Assembly (NCBI GenBank): GCA_023437715.1
Contig: JAEZFK010000036.1
Location: 1-64,000, forward strand
DNA: 64,000 nt
DNA from: Bacillota bacterium
GTDB taxonomy: Bacteria > Bacillota > Clostridia > Lachnospirales > Lachnospiraceae
Direction of reading: 5' to 3'
Shown here: piece by piece, positions 40,657-49,833 of the stretch
Numbering within the stretch: the first letter of the stretch is position 1
How the letters are laid out: every line of letters begins with the position of its first letter
The notes under the pieces: generated by a model
Seen by the model: only the letters and a program-made list of their open reading frames with translations
The model's database searches: none
What the model was told of the DNA's origin: nothing
Made by a program: the position numbers and the translations under genes

Positions 40657-42744
40657 TTACCATATCTTCACCCGTTTTTCCGGGGCTACATACATGCCGT
40701 CCCCTTCCTTTATTTCCGGATAAGTCCTGTAAAAGGCGTCGGTGCTGCCAAGGACCCCATTGACCCTCACTCTGGCCGGAGAATGAACGTCCGTATTCAG
40801 CCTGCGGATCATGCTCTCCGGGGTGTATTTAGAGGCCCATATGGTGGCGTAGCTGCCGAAGAGAAGCTTTAAATCCGCTCCTTCCTCCTCCGCAATGGCG
40901 GTAATGCAATTTAAGGCGCCTAAATCCGCAATATTCTCATTCAGGGTCTGGGCCCCGTTTACATGGCGGCCCTCATAGCCATCCTGGCCGTCGTAATAGG
41001 CGACCACCCGGTCGGCCAGGGCCTTAAACTTTGCCCTGTCCTCATCGGTCCACCACACATGGTAATTCCCTTTTTCATCGTAAAGAGAACCGCTGGAATC
41101 AAAGGCGTGGCTCACCTCATGAGCGATGACCATTCCGATTCCTCCCAGATTGACCGCATCGTCCGCCCCGGCGTCAAAGAAAGGCGGCTGGAGAATGGCT
41201 GCCGGAAAAACAATCTCATTGCCCGTAGGGTTATAATAGGCGTTCACCGTCTGAGGCGTCATCCCCCACTCCCCTTTGTCCACCGGCTTTTTCACCTTCT
41301 CCCTGTCCGTCAGGCTTTTTGCCTTTATGAGGGAAATGGCGTTATCAATGAGGTTTCCTCCCGCCTCTGCCGGAAGAACCTCCGCCTCCCGGTAATCGTC
41401 GGGCCACTTGTCGGGATATCCGATTTTTAAATTCATGGCGTCCAGCTTCTTTACTGCCGCCGCTTTCGTCTCCTCTCCCATCCAGTCAAGGGCCATGATC
41501 TGCTTTTTGTAGGTATCGAGAATCCGGAGGACCAGATCATAAACGGCCTGCTTGTCCTCCTCTGCAAAGCATTTCTCCACATAAAGCTTACCGAACTCAA
41601 AGCCCATTAAATCCTGGACCAGCTCACCTGCCAGATTTTCATCCGTCTTTTTTTCTTTGATGCCCCTCTGGGCGTTATTCCATTCCAGATACTCATCCCG
41701 GATCTCAGGGGGCAGGAAAAGGGCAAAATCCTTAATCATGACAAAAACAGAATAGTTCTTTAATAGAGGAAGCTTCTCCTCTGTTAAATATCCGCCGATC
41801 TTTTTCATCAGTTCTTTCTGGGGCACCACATAGGGTCCTGTCCGGGATAGACCGGCTGCCTCAAGAAAAACATCCATATCTCCATCGGGAAATAAGGCTT
41901 TTAGTTCCTCCTGGGTATAGGGATTATAAATAACATCCGGATCGCCCTGGCTGCTGAGGGGAAGGGCGCTGGCCGCCAGGTCCTTTTGAAGCGCCAGAAT
42001 CCCGGCTGCCGCCTGGACAGCGGCTTCTTTATCAAGTCCGGCAGCTTCCATGACCGTTCCGATATAAGTCTCGTACCGGCTGACCATGGCCGCCTGGGTC
42101 TCATCCTCCAGGGTTTCCTTGCCGGGACCTAAATCAGCTCCATCCAGATACAGGGCATACCGGCCGGAATCCGTCATGTCCTCAGACCATTGGGGCATGA
42201 TAAGACTTCCGTTTCCCAGGTCAGAATAAACCTTTCCAATGCTTTTTAAATACTCCTTTATATTGGAAGCATTTTTTATCCCGTCAATATAGGGCTGTAA
42301 TTCTCCAAAACCGGCCTTTCTCCGCCCGTCCATGTCCATGGCGGTTAAATACATGTCTCCGATTTTCTGTTCCAGAGAGCCCTGCTTTGCCCCTTTTCTG
42401 TTTTTCACCGCCTCCTCCAGCACTCCCTGAAGGACATCGTAAGATTCCCTGTCCAGCTTGTAAAAATAGCTCCAGTTGTCGGAATCCTTTGGAATCTCTG
42501 TCTCCGCCAGAAGCTTCTGATTGATATATTCATAATAATCGTCTTCCAGGCGGACCTTACCCTCGTTTTCCTTTTCCCCTTCGCTGCCCGCCCTGCCCTG
42601 GACATTGACAGGCTGGGCTTCTGTCTGCTCCGCCTCCGTCTGTTCCGGGACTGTCTGCTCCTGCCGGGGAGCATTCCGGGCGCAGCCCGACAGTGCAGAA
42701 AAAGCAATCATAATAGCCAGAAAAAAATGAATCCCTCTCTTCAT
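40657..42744 (-). CDS. M13-family metallopeptidase lipoprotein
   Basis: 695-aa zinc endopeptidase related to neprilysin/PepO. Signal peptide MKRGIHFFLAIMIAFSA with lipobox LSGC, a Glu/Gln-rich linker, then the peptidase domains. The zinc site is HEVSH (in VIAHEVSHAFDSSG) with the third ligand in NENIADLGAL, both standard for M13. So it is a cell-surface peptidase. GAGGG precedes the ATG. A GC-rich palindromic segment lies upstream (42804-42853). Confidence 0.93.
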   Translation of the reverse strand: MKRGIHFFLAIMIAFSALSGCARNAPRQEQTVPEQTEAEQTEAQPVNVQGRAGSEGEKENEGKVRLEDDYYEYINQKLLAETEIPKDSDNWSYFYKLDRESYDVLQGVLEEAVKNRKGAKQGSLEQKIGDMYLTAMDMDGRRKAGFGELQPYIDGIKNASNIKEYLKSIGKVYSDLGNGSLIMPQWSEDMTDSGRYALYLDGADLGPGKETLEDETQAAMVSRYETYIGTVMEAAGLDKEAAVQAAAGILALQKDLAASALPLSSQGDPDVIYNPYTQEELKALFPDGDMDVFLEAAGLSRTGPYVVPQKELMKKIGGYLTEEKLPLLKNYSVFVMIKDFALFLPPEIRDEYLEWNNAQRGIKEKKTDENLAGELVQDLMGFEFGKLYVEKCFAEEDKQAVYDLVLRILDTYKKQIMALDWMGEETKAAAVKKLDAMNLKIGYPDKWPDDYREAEVLPAEAGGNLIDNAISLIKAKSLTDREKVKKPVDKGEWGMTPQTVNAYYNPTGNEIVFPAAILQPPFFDAGADDAVNLGGIGMVIAHEVSHAFDSSGSLYDEKGNYHVWWTDEDRAKFKALADRVVAYYDGQDGYEGRHVNGAQTLNENIADLGALNCITAIAEEEGADLKLLFGSYATIWASKYTPESMIRRLNTDVHSPARVRVNGVLGSTDAFYRTYPEIKEGDGMYVAPEKRVKIW

Positions 42745-42803
42745 AACATTTCCCTCTCTTTCATGCGGTCACTTCTGCTTCCGCACTTACTGACAGGAAT
42801 AAA

Positions 42804-42853
42804 GAGTCTGCCAGGCAGACTCCTGCGCCGGAGCGCGGCTGCTGAAACAGCCG
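42804..42853. repeat. GC-rich palindromic segment upstream of the M13 peptidase gene
   Basis: A 19-bp palindrome (GAGTCTGCC-A-GGCAGACTC, 42804-42822) is followed by a CGGCTG/CAGCCG hairpin (42836-42853) and further GC-rich complementary pieces up to about 42880. Its role is unknown; it could be a dispersed repeat or a structured leader. Confidence 0.45.
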
Positions 42854-42924
42854 GACCTCCTCAGCGCGGAGTGCGCATCCATGGAGGAGCGTTTATTACA
42901 CATCAGGGAAATTCCTTAATGTAT

Positions 42925-42953
42925 AATAAAAGGAAGTGAATCTCTTCACTTCC
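42925..42953 (-). terminator. Terminator of the S1 operon
   Basis: GGAAGTGAA (42932-42940) pairs with TTCACTTCC (42945-42953) around a TCTC loop, followed on the minus strand by TTTTATTATA. Confidence 0.85.
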
Positions 42954-42980
42954 TCATTCGTTCTGTCTATTCTATTATGT

Positions 42981-44081
42981 TTAAACTTCGTCAGAATATA
43001 CGGAAGAATCATCTCCCATATTCTCATCCTGAGACTGAAGCGCCTTAACGCTTAAGCTGATTTTCTTATCATCTTCATTGAAGTCTACAACTCTTGCTTC
43101 GATTTCCTGTCCGATTGTTAAAACATCAGCAGGCTTATCGACATGCTCCTTGGAAATCTGGGAAACATGAAGCAGAGCATCCACGCCCGGCTCCAGCTCA
43201 ACAAACGCGCCGAAGTCTGTCATACGTGCAACTCTTCCTTTTACCACATTGCCTACTGCATATTTCTCGGAAGCATCCTTCCATGGATTTGTCTCCGGGA
43301 ACTTTAAGCTGAGAGCGATTTTGTCACCGTTGATATCCTTAATCAGGACTTTTACCTTCTCGCCGGCCTTAAATGCCTTCTTCGGGCTCTCCACTCTTCC
43401 CCAGCTCATCTCGGAGATATGAAGCAGTCCGTCAGCGCCGCCAAGGTCGATGAACGCACCGAAATCGGTCACATTCTTGATGGTTCCTTCCACAACATCC
43501 CCTGCATGGATTCTGCCGAATAATTCTTTCTGAAGCTCGGCTCTCTTAGCAACCATAATCTGCTTTCTGTCGCCGATGATTCTTCTTCTCTTTGGATTGA
43601 ACTCTGTAATCACGAACTCAATCTCTTTATCTGCATATTTGGATAAATCTTTTTCATAAGTATCGGAAACAAGGCTTGCAGGAATGAAAACTCTCGCACC
43701 CTCTACGATCACGCTTAAACCGCCGTCAAGGACCTGAGCAACCTTTGCGGTAAGTACTTCGTGATTTTCAAATGCTTCTTCCAGTCTCTTATTGCCTCTG
43801 TCTGCTGCCAGTCTCTTGTAGGAAAGAGCAACCTGGCCTTCGCCGTCATTAACCTTAATGACCTTGGCTTCCATCTCTTCTCCAACCTGTACAACCTTGG
43901 TAAGATCTAAATTCTGGTCATCCGTGTACTCGCTGCGGGGGATGATGCCGTCAGACTTGTAACCTATATTCAAGACTATCTCATCTTCTTTTACGTCGAT
44001 GACTTTACCAGTGACGATCTCTCCTGTACGTATGGTTTTTAATGATTCTTCTAACATTTGTTCAAAACTTAATTCTGACAT
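42981..44081 (-). CDS. rpsA: S1 RNA-binding domain protein (30S ribosomal protein S1 homologue)
   Basis: 366-aa protein with four S1 domains: about residues 17-90 (GEIVTGKVIDVKEDEIVLNIGYKSDG), 105-170, 188-260 (GDVVEGTIKNVTDFGAFIDLGGADGLLH) and 275-345 (GNVVKGRVARMTDFGAFVELEPGVDALLH), and an acidic tail. It binds mRNA at the ribosome. Its start overlaps the ispH end by 20 nt, with GAGGAGG ahead. In several Clostridia IspH and S1 are one fused protein; here they are separate but coupled. Confidence 0.92.
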   Translation of the reverse strand: MSELSFEQMLEESLKTIRTGEIVTGKVIDVKEDEIVLNIGYKSDGIIPRSEYTDDQNLDLTKVVQVGEEMEAKVIKVNDGEGQVALSYKRLAADRGNKRLEEAFENHEVLTAKVAQVLDGGLSVIVEGARVFIPASLVSDTYEKDLSKYADKEIEFVITEFNPKRRRIIGDRKQIMVAKRAELQKELFGRIHAGDVVEGTIKNVTDFGAFIDLGGADGLLHISEMSWGRVESPKKAFKAGEKVKVLIKDINGDKIALSLKFPETNPWKDASEKYAVGNVVKGRVARMTDFGAFVELEPGVDALLHVSQISKEHVDKPADVLTIGQEIEARVVDFNEDDKKISLSVKALQSQDENMGDDSSVYSDEV

Positions 44082-44913
44082 TAGTATGAACCTCCTCGAT
44101 AATATAATTCGGGGTTGATGCCCCGGCTGTAATACCTACGCTGCGCACAGAATTTACACAATCAGGATCTAAATCACCTAGTGTCTGGATATAGTAAGTG
44201 TTCTTACACTCCCGTCGGCATATATCGTACAGCTTCTGGGTATTGGAACTGCTTTTTCCGCCAATGACGATCATGGCATCCACTTCTGAAGCTATCCGCT
44301 TTGCTTCCACCTGTCTTTCCTGTGTTGCATTGCAAATCGTATTTAAAACAAGTATATCATACCGCGTTTCCGAAATTTTTTCAACTAAATCTTGAAATTT
44401 ATTGTAATTAAATGTCGTCTGTGATACAATACACAGCTTTTCCCCTTCTAAAATAGGCAAAGTGTCCACTTGCTCGGGTGTTTCCACCACTAAAGTATGT
44501 TCATTTCCCCAGCCTTTAATACCTTCTACCTCCGGATGGGTTTCATTGCCGATGATGATGAGACGCCTTCCGGCCTCATTCTGCTCCACGGCGATCCTAT
44601 GGATTTTCTTCACAAAGGGACAGGTAGCGTCTATGATCTCAATGCCGTTTTCCTCCATGATCTCATAAATGTGCTTTCCCACGCCGTGGGATCTTATGAC
44701 CACCACCGCGTCATGAATGGCCCTTAACTCTTCCTCTGATCCGATGACCTTCACGCCCTTTTCCTCTAAGTCCCGGACCACTTCCTCGTTGTGGATGATG
44801 GGACCGTAGGTGTAAATAGGCTTATCGCTTCTTTCAAGCTGCTGATAAGCCTGTTCCACCGCCCGCTTTACGCCGAAGCAGAAGCCTGCGGATTTTGCAA
44901 CCTTTACTTCCAT
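44062..44913 (-). CDS. ispH: 4-hydroxy-3-methylbut-2-enyl diphosphate reductase
   Basis: 283-aa iron-sulfur enzyme, last step of the MEP isoprenoid pathway. The three cluster cysteines are visible: Cys12 in AGFCFGVKRAV, the one in IDATCPFVKKIH (about residue 96) and the one in LNTICNATQERQ (about 193). The motif HGVGKH and the E in NETHPEVEG are also present. It overlaps cmk by 10 nt and the S1 gene by 20 nt. Confidence 0.96.
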   Translation of the reverse strand: MEVKVAKSAGFCFGVKRAVEQAYQQLERSDKPIYTYGPIIHNEEVVRDLEEKGVKVIGSEEELRAIHDAVVVIRSHGVGKHIYEIMEENGIEIIDATCPFVKKIHRIAVEQNEAGRRLIIIGNETHPEVEGIKGWGNEHTLVVETPEQVDTLPILEGEKLCIVSQTTFNYNKFQDLVEKISETRYDILVLNTICNATQERQVEAKRIASEVDAMIVIGGKSSSNTQKLYDICRRECKNTYYIQTLGDLDPDCVNSVRSVGITAGASTPNYIIEEVHTNVRIKF

Positions 44914-45602
44914 GGCTGATTTCCGTCCTTTCCCGTCTTTTCCCCAAACAATTCCAGAATCCGGCTGGCCGACTCCTGTATGGTCATATAGGAGGTGTCT
45001 ACGAGAACCGCATCCTCCGCCTGCTTTAAGGGTGAATTTTCCCGGTGCATATCCCGGTAATCCCTCTCGATGATTTCTTTCTCGATCTCTTCCCTGTCAC
45101 AGGCTACTCCCTTTTCCTCAAGCTCCCTGTATCTCCGGTCCGCCCGGACTTCTGTGCTGGCTGTTAAATATATTTTCAGGTCTGCATTGGGAAGCACGCA
45201 GGTTCCGATGTCCCGTCCGTCCATAATGACGTTTTCATTCAAAGCCAGCTCCTTTTGAAGCTCCACCAGCTTTTCCCGGACCGCCATATAAACGGAGGTG
45301 GCGGAAGCCATGGCGCTGACCTCTCCGGTGCGGATGAGGCCGGAGACATTTTCCCCGTTTAAAAGCACCTGCTGTTCTCCGTCCTTGTAGGAAATAGTGA
45401 CCTTCACCTCTCCGGCTGCCTTGGAAACAGCTTCTTCATCCCCTGAGGAGACTCCGTTTCTTAAAAAATACAGCGCCATGGCGCGGTACATGGCTCCTGT
45501 GTCCACGTAGACGAAATGGAGTCTTTCTGCAACTGCCCTGGCGATGGTGCTCTTTCCCGCCCCTGCCGGGCCGTCAATAGCTATATTATAAACCTTATTC
45601 AT
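44904..45602 (-). CDS. cmk: Cytidylate kinase
   Basis: 232-aa nucleotide kinase converting CMP or dCMP to the diphosphate. P-loop GPAGAGKSTIAR (residues 11-22), the DTGAMYRA substrate segment, and MDGRDIGTCVLPNADLKIYLTAS are diagnostic. It overlaps the upstream flavoprotein gene by 4 nt and ispH by 10 nt. Confidence 0.96.
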   Translation of the reverse strand: MNKVYNIAIDGPAGAGKSTIARAVAERLHFVYVDTGAMYRAMALYFLRNGVSSGDEEAVSKAAGEVKVTISYKDGEQQVLLNGENVSGLIRTGEVSAMASATSVYMAVREKLVELQKELALNENVIMDGRDIGTCVLPNADLKIYLTASTEVRADRRYRELEEKGVACDREEIEKEIIERDYRDMHRENSPLKQAEDAVLVDTSYMTIQESASRILELFGEKTGKDGNQPWK

Positions 45603-46843
45603 CCTTTGTTCTCCTCTCCTGCTGCGCTTCCGGCCGCCCAGCCTGTAGACCAGGCGATCTGTAAATTAAATCCTCCGGTCACTGCATCCACATCCAGCAC
45701 CTCCCCTGCAAAATAGAGCCCGGGAAGCAGCTTGGATTCCATGGTGGAGGGATTTATCTCCTTCAGGTCAATGCCTCCCTGGGTGATGATGGCCTCGTTA
45801 TATCCCCTCAGCCCCGTCAGGGTCAGGGTAAATGCCTTGGTGGCCCGGATAATGTTCTGCCGCTCCTGCCTGGTGATCTCATTGACCTTTTTCTCCGGAG
45901 AAATGCCGCTCCGATCCACCATGACCGGAACCAGCTTTGAGGGATAAAGGTTATTCAGGGCATTTTTAAACTGCTTGTTTATGGCCTCTTCAAAATCCCG
46001 TAAAAGCCTGGCGTCAAGCTGTTCCTCGGACAGGGCGGGCTTTAGGTCAATGGAAAGGGTCAGAGGACCCTTTTTCAGTTCCCTGGACGCGTAGCTGCTG
46101 GCGCTTAAAAGGACCGGGCCGCTGACACCGTAATGGGTGAACAGCATTTCTCCGAACTCCTTATAAACCACCTTTTTCCCTTTCAGCACAGAGGCCTCTA
46201 CATTGCGCAGGGAAAGCCCCTGCAGTTCCTTTACCACCGGCTCCTCCACCACAAAGGGCACAAGGGCCGGGGACAGGGCCGTTATCTTATGCCCGGCCTC
46301 TCTTGCCAGCTCATATCCGTCTCCTGTAGAGCCGGTAGCCGGATATGAAAGCCCTCCGCAGGCCACGATAACGGCATCGCCGAGCACCTTTTTTCCGTCC
46401 TTTAAAACCAGGCCCAAAAGGCGGCCGTCCTCTATCAGAAGCCCTTCTGCCTCCGTGCGGTAATGGATGACCGCACCAAGGTCCGAAAGCTTTTCGGTAA
46501 GGGCTTTAATTACATCCGACGCCTTGTCGGATACAGGGAACACCCGGTTGCCCCGCTCTGTCTTCAAGCGGCAGCCCAGTTCCTCCAAAAGGTCCATCAT
46601 CTGAAAGTTGGTAAAGCCGTAAAAGCTGCTGTAAAGGAATTTGGAGTTGGACACCACACTTCCTAAAAGCTCATCCATATCACAGGCATTGGTCACATTG
46701 CAGCGGCCCTTTCCCGTGATATAGACCTTTTTTCCCAACTTCTCATTTTTTTCAAAAATGTGGACGGTACTGCCCTTCATGGCTGCTGCTATTCCAGCCA
46801 GCATCCCTGCAGCGCCACCGCCCACGATCAAAACCGTATTCAT
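45599..46843 (-). CDS. HI0933/YhiN-family NAD(P)/FAD-dependent oxidoreductase
   Basis: 414-aa flavoprotein. N-terminal FAD loop VGGGAAGMLAGIAAA, then KLGKKVYITGKGRCNVTNAC, which is diagnostic for the family, VACGGLSYPATGSTGDGY and the C-terminal GLYFAGEVLDVDAVTGGFNLQIAWSTGWAAG. The physiological reaction of the family is unsettled (aminoacetone oxidase has been suggested). It overlaps cmk and is part of the cmk-ispH-rpsA operon, a common arrangement in Clostridia. Confidence 0.9.
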   Translation of the reverse strand: MNTVLIVGGGAAGMLAGIAAAMKGSTVHIFEKNEKLGKKVYITGKGRCNVTNACDMDELLGSVVSNSKFLYSSFYGFTNFQMMDLLEELGCRLKTERGNRVFPVSDKASDVIKALTEKLSDLGAVIHYRTEAEGLLIEDGRLLGLVLKDGKKVLGDAVIVACGGLSYPATGSTGDGYELAREAGHKITALSPALVPFVVEEPVVKELQGLSLRNVEASVLKGKKVVYKEFGEMLFTHYGVSGPVLLSASSYASRELKKGPLTLSIDLKPALSEEQLDARLLRDFEEAINKQFKNALNNLYPSKLVPVMVDRSGISPEKKVNEITRQERQNIIRATKAFTLTLTGLRGYNEAIITQGGIDLKEINPSTMESKLLPGLYFAGEVLDVDAVTGGFNLQIAWSTGWAAGSAAGEENKG

Positions 46844-46909
46844 ACTGTTTCCTCTTTCTTTCGATCATTCTTCCTTACTTTACACGAAAAAGAGGGAAAA
46901 TACAAGCGG

Positions 46910-48415
46910 TCACAGATTTTTCTTTGCTTTCACTTCTCTTACCTTCGCCTCCAGGGCCTCCACCACGGTCCTTAGGATTTTTACCCTGGCATAGTACTTG
47001 CAGTTGCCTTCCACCACGACCCAGGGGGCGTAGGTGGTGGAGGTGCGCACCAGCATTTCATTGACCGCAGATTCGTACTGGTCCCATTTTTCCCTGTTTC
47101 TCCAGTCCTCCTCCGTGATCTTCCACTGTTTTGCCGGGTCCTCCTGACGCTCCTTAAAGCGGCGCTCCTGCTCGTCCTTATCAATGTGAAGCCAGAACTT
47201 TATGACCACGGCTCCTGCATTGGCCATGTGGTCTTCCATTTCATTGATTTCCTGATAGGCCTGCTTCCACTGGCTTTCGGTACAGAAGCCTTCAATTCTC
47301 TCCACTAAAACGCGCCCGTACCAGGTCCGGTCAAAGATGGCGATATGGCCTGCCTTTGGCACGTGATTCCAGAAACGCCACAGGTAATGGTGGACCTTTT
47401 CTATATCGTTGGGCGCTGCGGTGGGATACACCTTATATCCTCTCGGGTCCAGATGGCTGGTAAGCCTTTTGATGGCTCCGCCCTTTCCTGCTGCATCCCA
47501 GCCTTCAAAGCCCAGAACCACAGGTATCCGCAGGCGGTAGATCTGGCTGTGAAGAAATTCCAGCCGTTCCTGGAGCCGGTCTATTTCCTTTTTGTATTCT
47601 TCCTTTGTCAGGGACTTTGTAAGGTCCACGCCTGATAAGACGCCGTTTTTAAATTTCTCGGAGCGCACAGGGATTTCCTTTTCCTTCCGCTCTCCCCGGA
47701 GTGCTCTCTGCCTTAAGGCATCCTCCAGACAGTCCGCCACCTGAGTTATGATTTTTGCCGAAGCATAATCCTTATCCATGGCTTCAATAATGGTCCAGGG
47801 CGCGCAGTCGGTGTCGGTCTTTTCAAGCATTTCCTCACAGATGTCCAGGAAACGGTCATATTCCTTATTTCTGCTCCAGTCCTCCTTTGTCACCCGCCAG
47901 CTTGTCTCCTTAGAGCTGTCAAGCTTTTTAAAGCGCTTTTTCTGCTCTTCCCTGGAAATGTAGAGGAAAAGCTTTATGATAACCATACCGTCGTCGGTCA
48001 GCTGCCGTTCAAAGGACTGGATATCCTGGAATGCTCCCGGTAAGTCGGCCTCCGGCAGCTTTCCGTCAAACCGCTCCATGGCGACCTGGCGGTACCAGCT
48101 CCGGTCAAAAATGGCGATCCGGCCATGGGCCGGGAGCTTGGTCCAGAAGCGCCACAGAAACGGGCGCATATGCTCCTCCTCCGTGGCCTTATCATTGGCA
48201 TATACATCAAAGCCTCTGGGGTCCAGAGCCTGTATCAGGCGGTTGATCTGGGTCCCTTTTCCCGCCGCTCCCATACCTTCAAACACGATCATCACGGGAA
48301 TGCCCTCTTCCTTGCACTCTCTCTGCAAAAGGCCCAGCTTTTCGCTCTGTTCCTTTATGGTTTTTTTGTAGGTTTCCTTATCTATCTTTTTAGATAAATC
48401 AATTTTTTCCAGCAT
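46910..48415 (-). CDS. Two-domain polyphosphate kinase 2 (polyphosphate:AMP phosphotransferase type)
   Basis: 501-aa protein with two PPK2 domains in tandem. Each has a Walker A loop (FEGMGAAGKGTQINRL near residue 42; FEGWDAAGKGGAIKRL near 295), a lid segment (RFWTKLPAHGRIAIFDRSWY and RFWNHVPKAGHIAIFDRTWY) and a Walker-B-like end. Tandem forms are usually AMP-phosphorylating enzymes using polyphosphate. GGAGGG precedes the ATG at 48415. It precedes the flavoprotein gene by 67 bp. Confidence 0.9.
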   Translation of the reverse strand: MLEKIDLSKKIDKETYKKTIKEQSEKLGLLQRECKEEGIPVMIVFEGMGAAGKGTQINRLIQALDPRGFDVYANDKATEEEHMRPFLWRFWTKLPAHGRIAIFDRSWYRQVAMERFDGKLPEADLPGAFQDIQSFERQLTDDGMVIIKLFLYISREEQKKRFKKLDSSKETSWRVTKEDWSRNKEYDRFLDICEEMLEKTDTDCAPWTIIEAMDKDYASAKIITQVADCLEDALRQRALRGERKEKEIPVRSEKFKNGVLSGVDLTKSLTKEEYKKEIDRLQERLEFLHSQIYRLRIPVVLGFEGWDAAGKGGAIKRLTSHLDPRGYKVYPTAAPNDIEKVHHYLWRFWNHVPKAGHIAIFDRTWYGRVLVERIEGFCTESQWKQAYQEINEMEDHMANAGAVVIKFWLHIDKDEQERRFKERQEDPAKQWKITEEDWRNREKWDQYESAVNEMLVRTSTTYAPWVVVEGNCKYYARVKILRTVVEALEAKVREVKAKKNL

Positions 48416-48508
48416 AAACCGTCCCTCCAATCACTGATACAGCATTTATCCATACATTACAGTATTTTCCCGCTTTTGCCCTGATGTATACAGTATTTTC
48501 TCAAAGGA

Positions 48509-49630
48509 TTAAGCTCCCATCCTGGCAAACACCTTTGCCACCTCCGGCATGACCTGGCTGATCTTTATCATCTGGGGACATTCCTTTTCGCAGCGATGGC
48601 ACGCCTTGCAGCCGTCCGCCTTAATTTCCAGGCCCGTATACCCATCCTTGGCCTCTTTTTCCCTGTGGGCGGCTGTCATGTTGTAATAGGAGAAAATATC
48701 CGGTATTTCAAGGCCAAAGGGGCAGGGAACGCAGTAACGGCATCCCGTACAGCCTACCAGAGCCATGGATTCAAAAATTTCCTTTGCTTTCTTATAAGCT
48801 TCTCTTTCCTCAGGCTTTACCATTCCCACATAGCTGCGGTCTGCAAAGCTTAAATTTTCCTCCACCTGGGTTTCATCGCTCATACCGCTTAAAAGAAGAC
48901 TCACCTCCGGCTGGTTCCAGACAAAATCAAGGGCATATTCCACCGGCGATTTCCCCGCAGGAAAAGCTTCCTTTACATGGGCTGCCGGATTTGCCAGCTT
49001 TCCGCCTAAAAGCGGTTCCATAACGATGACGCCCAGTCCTTTGGCTGCCGCGGCCTTTAGCCCCCGTGCTCCGGCCTGGTGCTCCAAGTCCACATAATTA
49101 TACTGAATCTGGCAGAAATCCCATCCATCATAATAATCTAGGATATCCATAAAAGCATCGCAGGAATCATGGAAGGAAAATCCAAGATATCTTATTTTTC
49201 CGTCCTCTCTGGCCTTTTCCATGCACTTTACCAGATCAAGCTTTTTCACCTTGTCTTCAAAACGTTCCCGGCTTAAGGCATGAAGCAGGTAAAAATCAAT
49301 GTGGTCTGTCTGAAGCTTTTGGAGCTGCTCGTCAAGGACTTCCTCAAAGTCTTCCTTTTTTTCAAGCTTCCACACCGGACATTTTGTGGCTAAGTAGGTT
49401 TTTTCCCTGTAGCCGTCCTGCAGCGCCTTCCCTACGATTTTCTCACTCTCTCCCTGATGATAGGGATATGCCGTATCCACGTAGTTCACGCCTTCATCGA
49501 TGGCATGGCGGATCATGGCGATGGCCTGTTTTTCATCCACCTGGTCCTCATGAAGAATAGGAAGCCTCATAGCCCCAAACCCCAGGGCCGAGACCCTTAC
49601 TCCTGTTTTCCCAAAATCACGATACTGCAT
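48509..49630 (-). CDS. Aldo/keto reductase with C-terminal 4Fe-4S domain
   Basis: 373-aa protein. The aldo/keto reductase barrel spans about residues 1-270: start MQYRDFGKTGVRVSALGFG, catalytic Asp in NYVDTAYPYHQGESE with Tyr next, and YLLHAL. A ferredoxin-like domain follows with CxxCxxC-type clusters (CTGCRYCVPCPFGLEIP and CKACHRCEKECPQ). Such enzymes couple NAD(P)H to an unknown carbonyl substrate. Start chosen at 49630, with AGGAAGGAG ahead. Confidence 0.9.
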   Translation of the reverse strand: MQYRDFGKTGVRVSALGFGAMRLPILHEDQVDEKQAIAMIRHAIDEGVNYVDTAYPYHQGESEKIVGKALQDGYREKTYLATKCPVWKLEKKEDFEEVLDEQLQKLQTDHIDFYLLHALSRERFEDKVKKLDLVKCMEKAREDGKIRYLGFSFHDSCDAFMDILDYYDGWDFCQIQYNYVDLEHQAGARGLKAAAAKGLGVIVMEPLLGGKLANPAAHVKEAFPAGKSPVEYALDFVWNQPEVSLLLSGMSDETQVEENLSFADRSYVGMVKPEEREAYKKAKEIFESMALVGCTGCRYCVPCPFGLEIPDIFSYYNMTAAHREKEAKDGYTGLEIKADGCKACHRCEKECPQMIKISQVMPEVAKVFARMGA

Positions 49631-49741
49631 AATGTTCTCCTTCCTGCCCACTCATTCCGGGCATTTCCTCCATTCTGCACATGTTTCACAGCACAAACAG
49701 ACATAGGTGAAATATTTAATAATATTAATATGTTTATCCTT

Positions 49742-49764
49742 ATTATATCACATTTCCACTCTGT
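49742..49764 (-). promoter_or_regulatory. -10 region of the aldo/keto reductase gene
   Basis: Consensus TATAAT on the minus strand at 49742-49747, with a weak TTGGTA 16 bp upstream. Confidence 0.4.
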
Positions 49765-49833
49765 ACCAAATACTTTTTTAAGCCTGGACCAAAGACAGGA
49801 CATCCGGCTTCTGCCTGATATCCTGTCTTTTTC

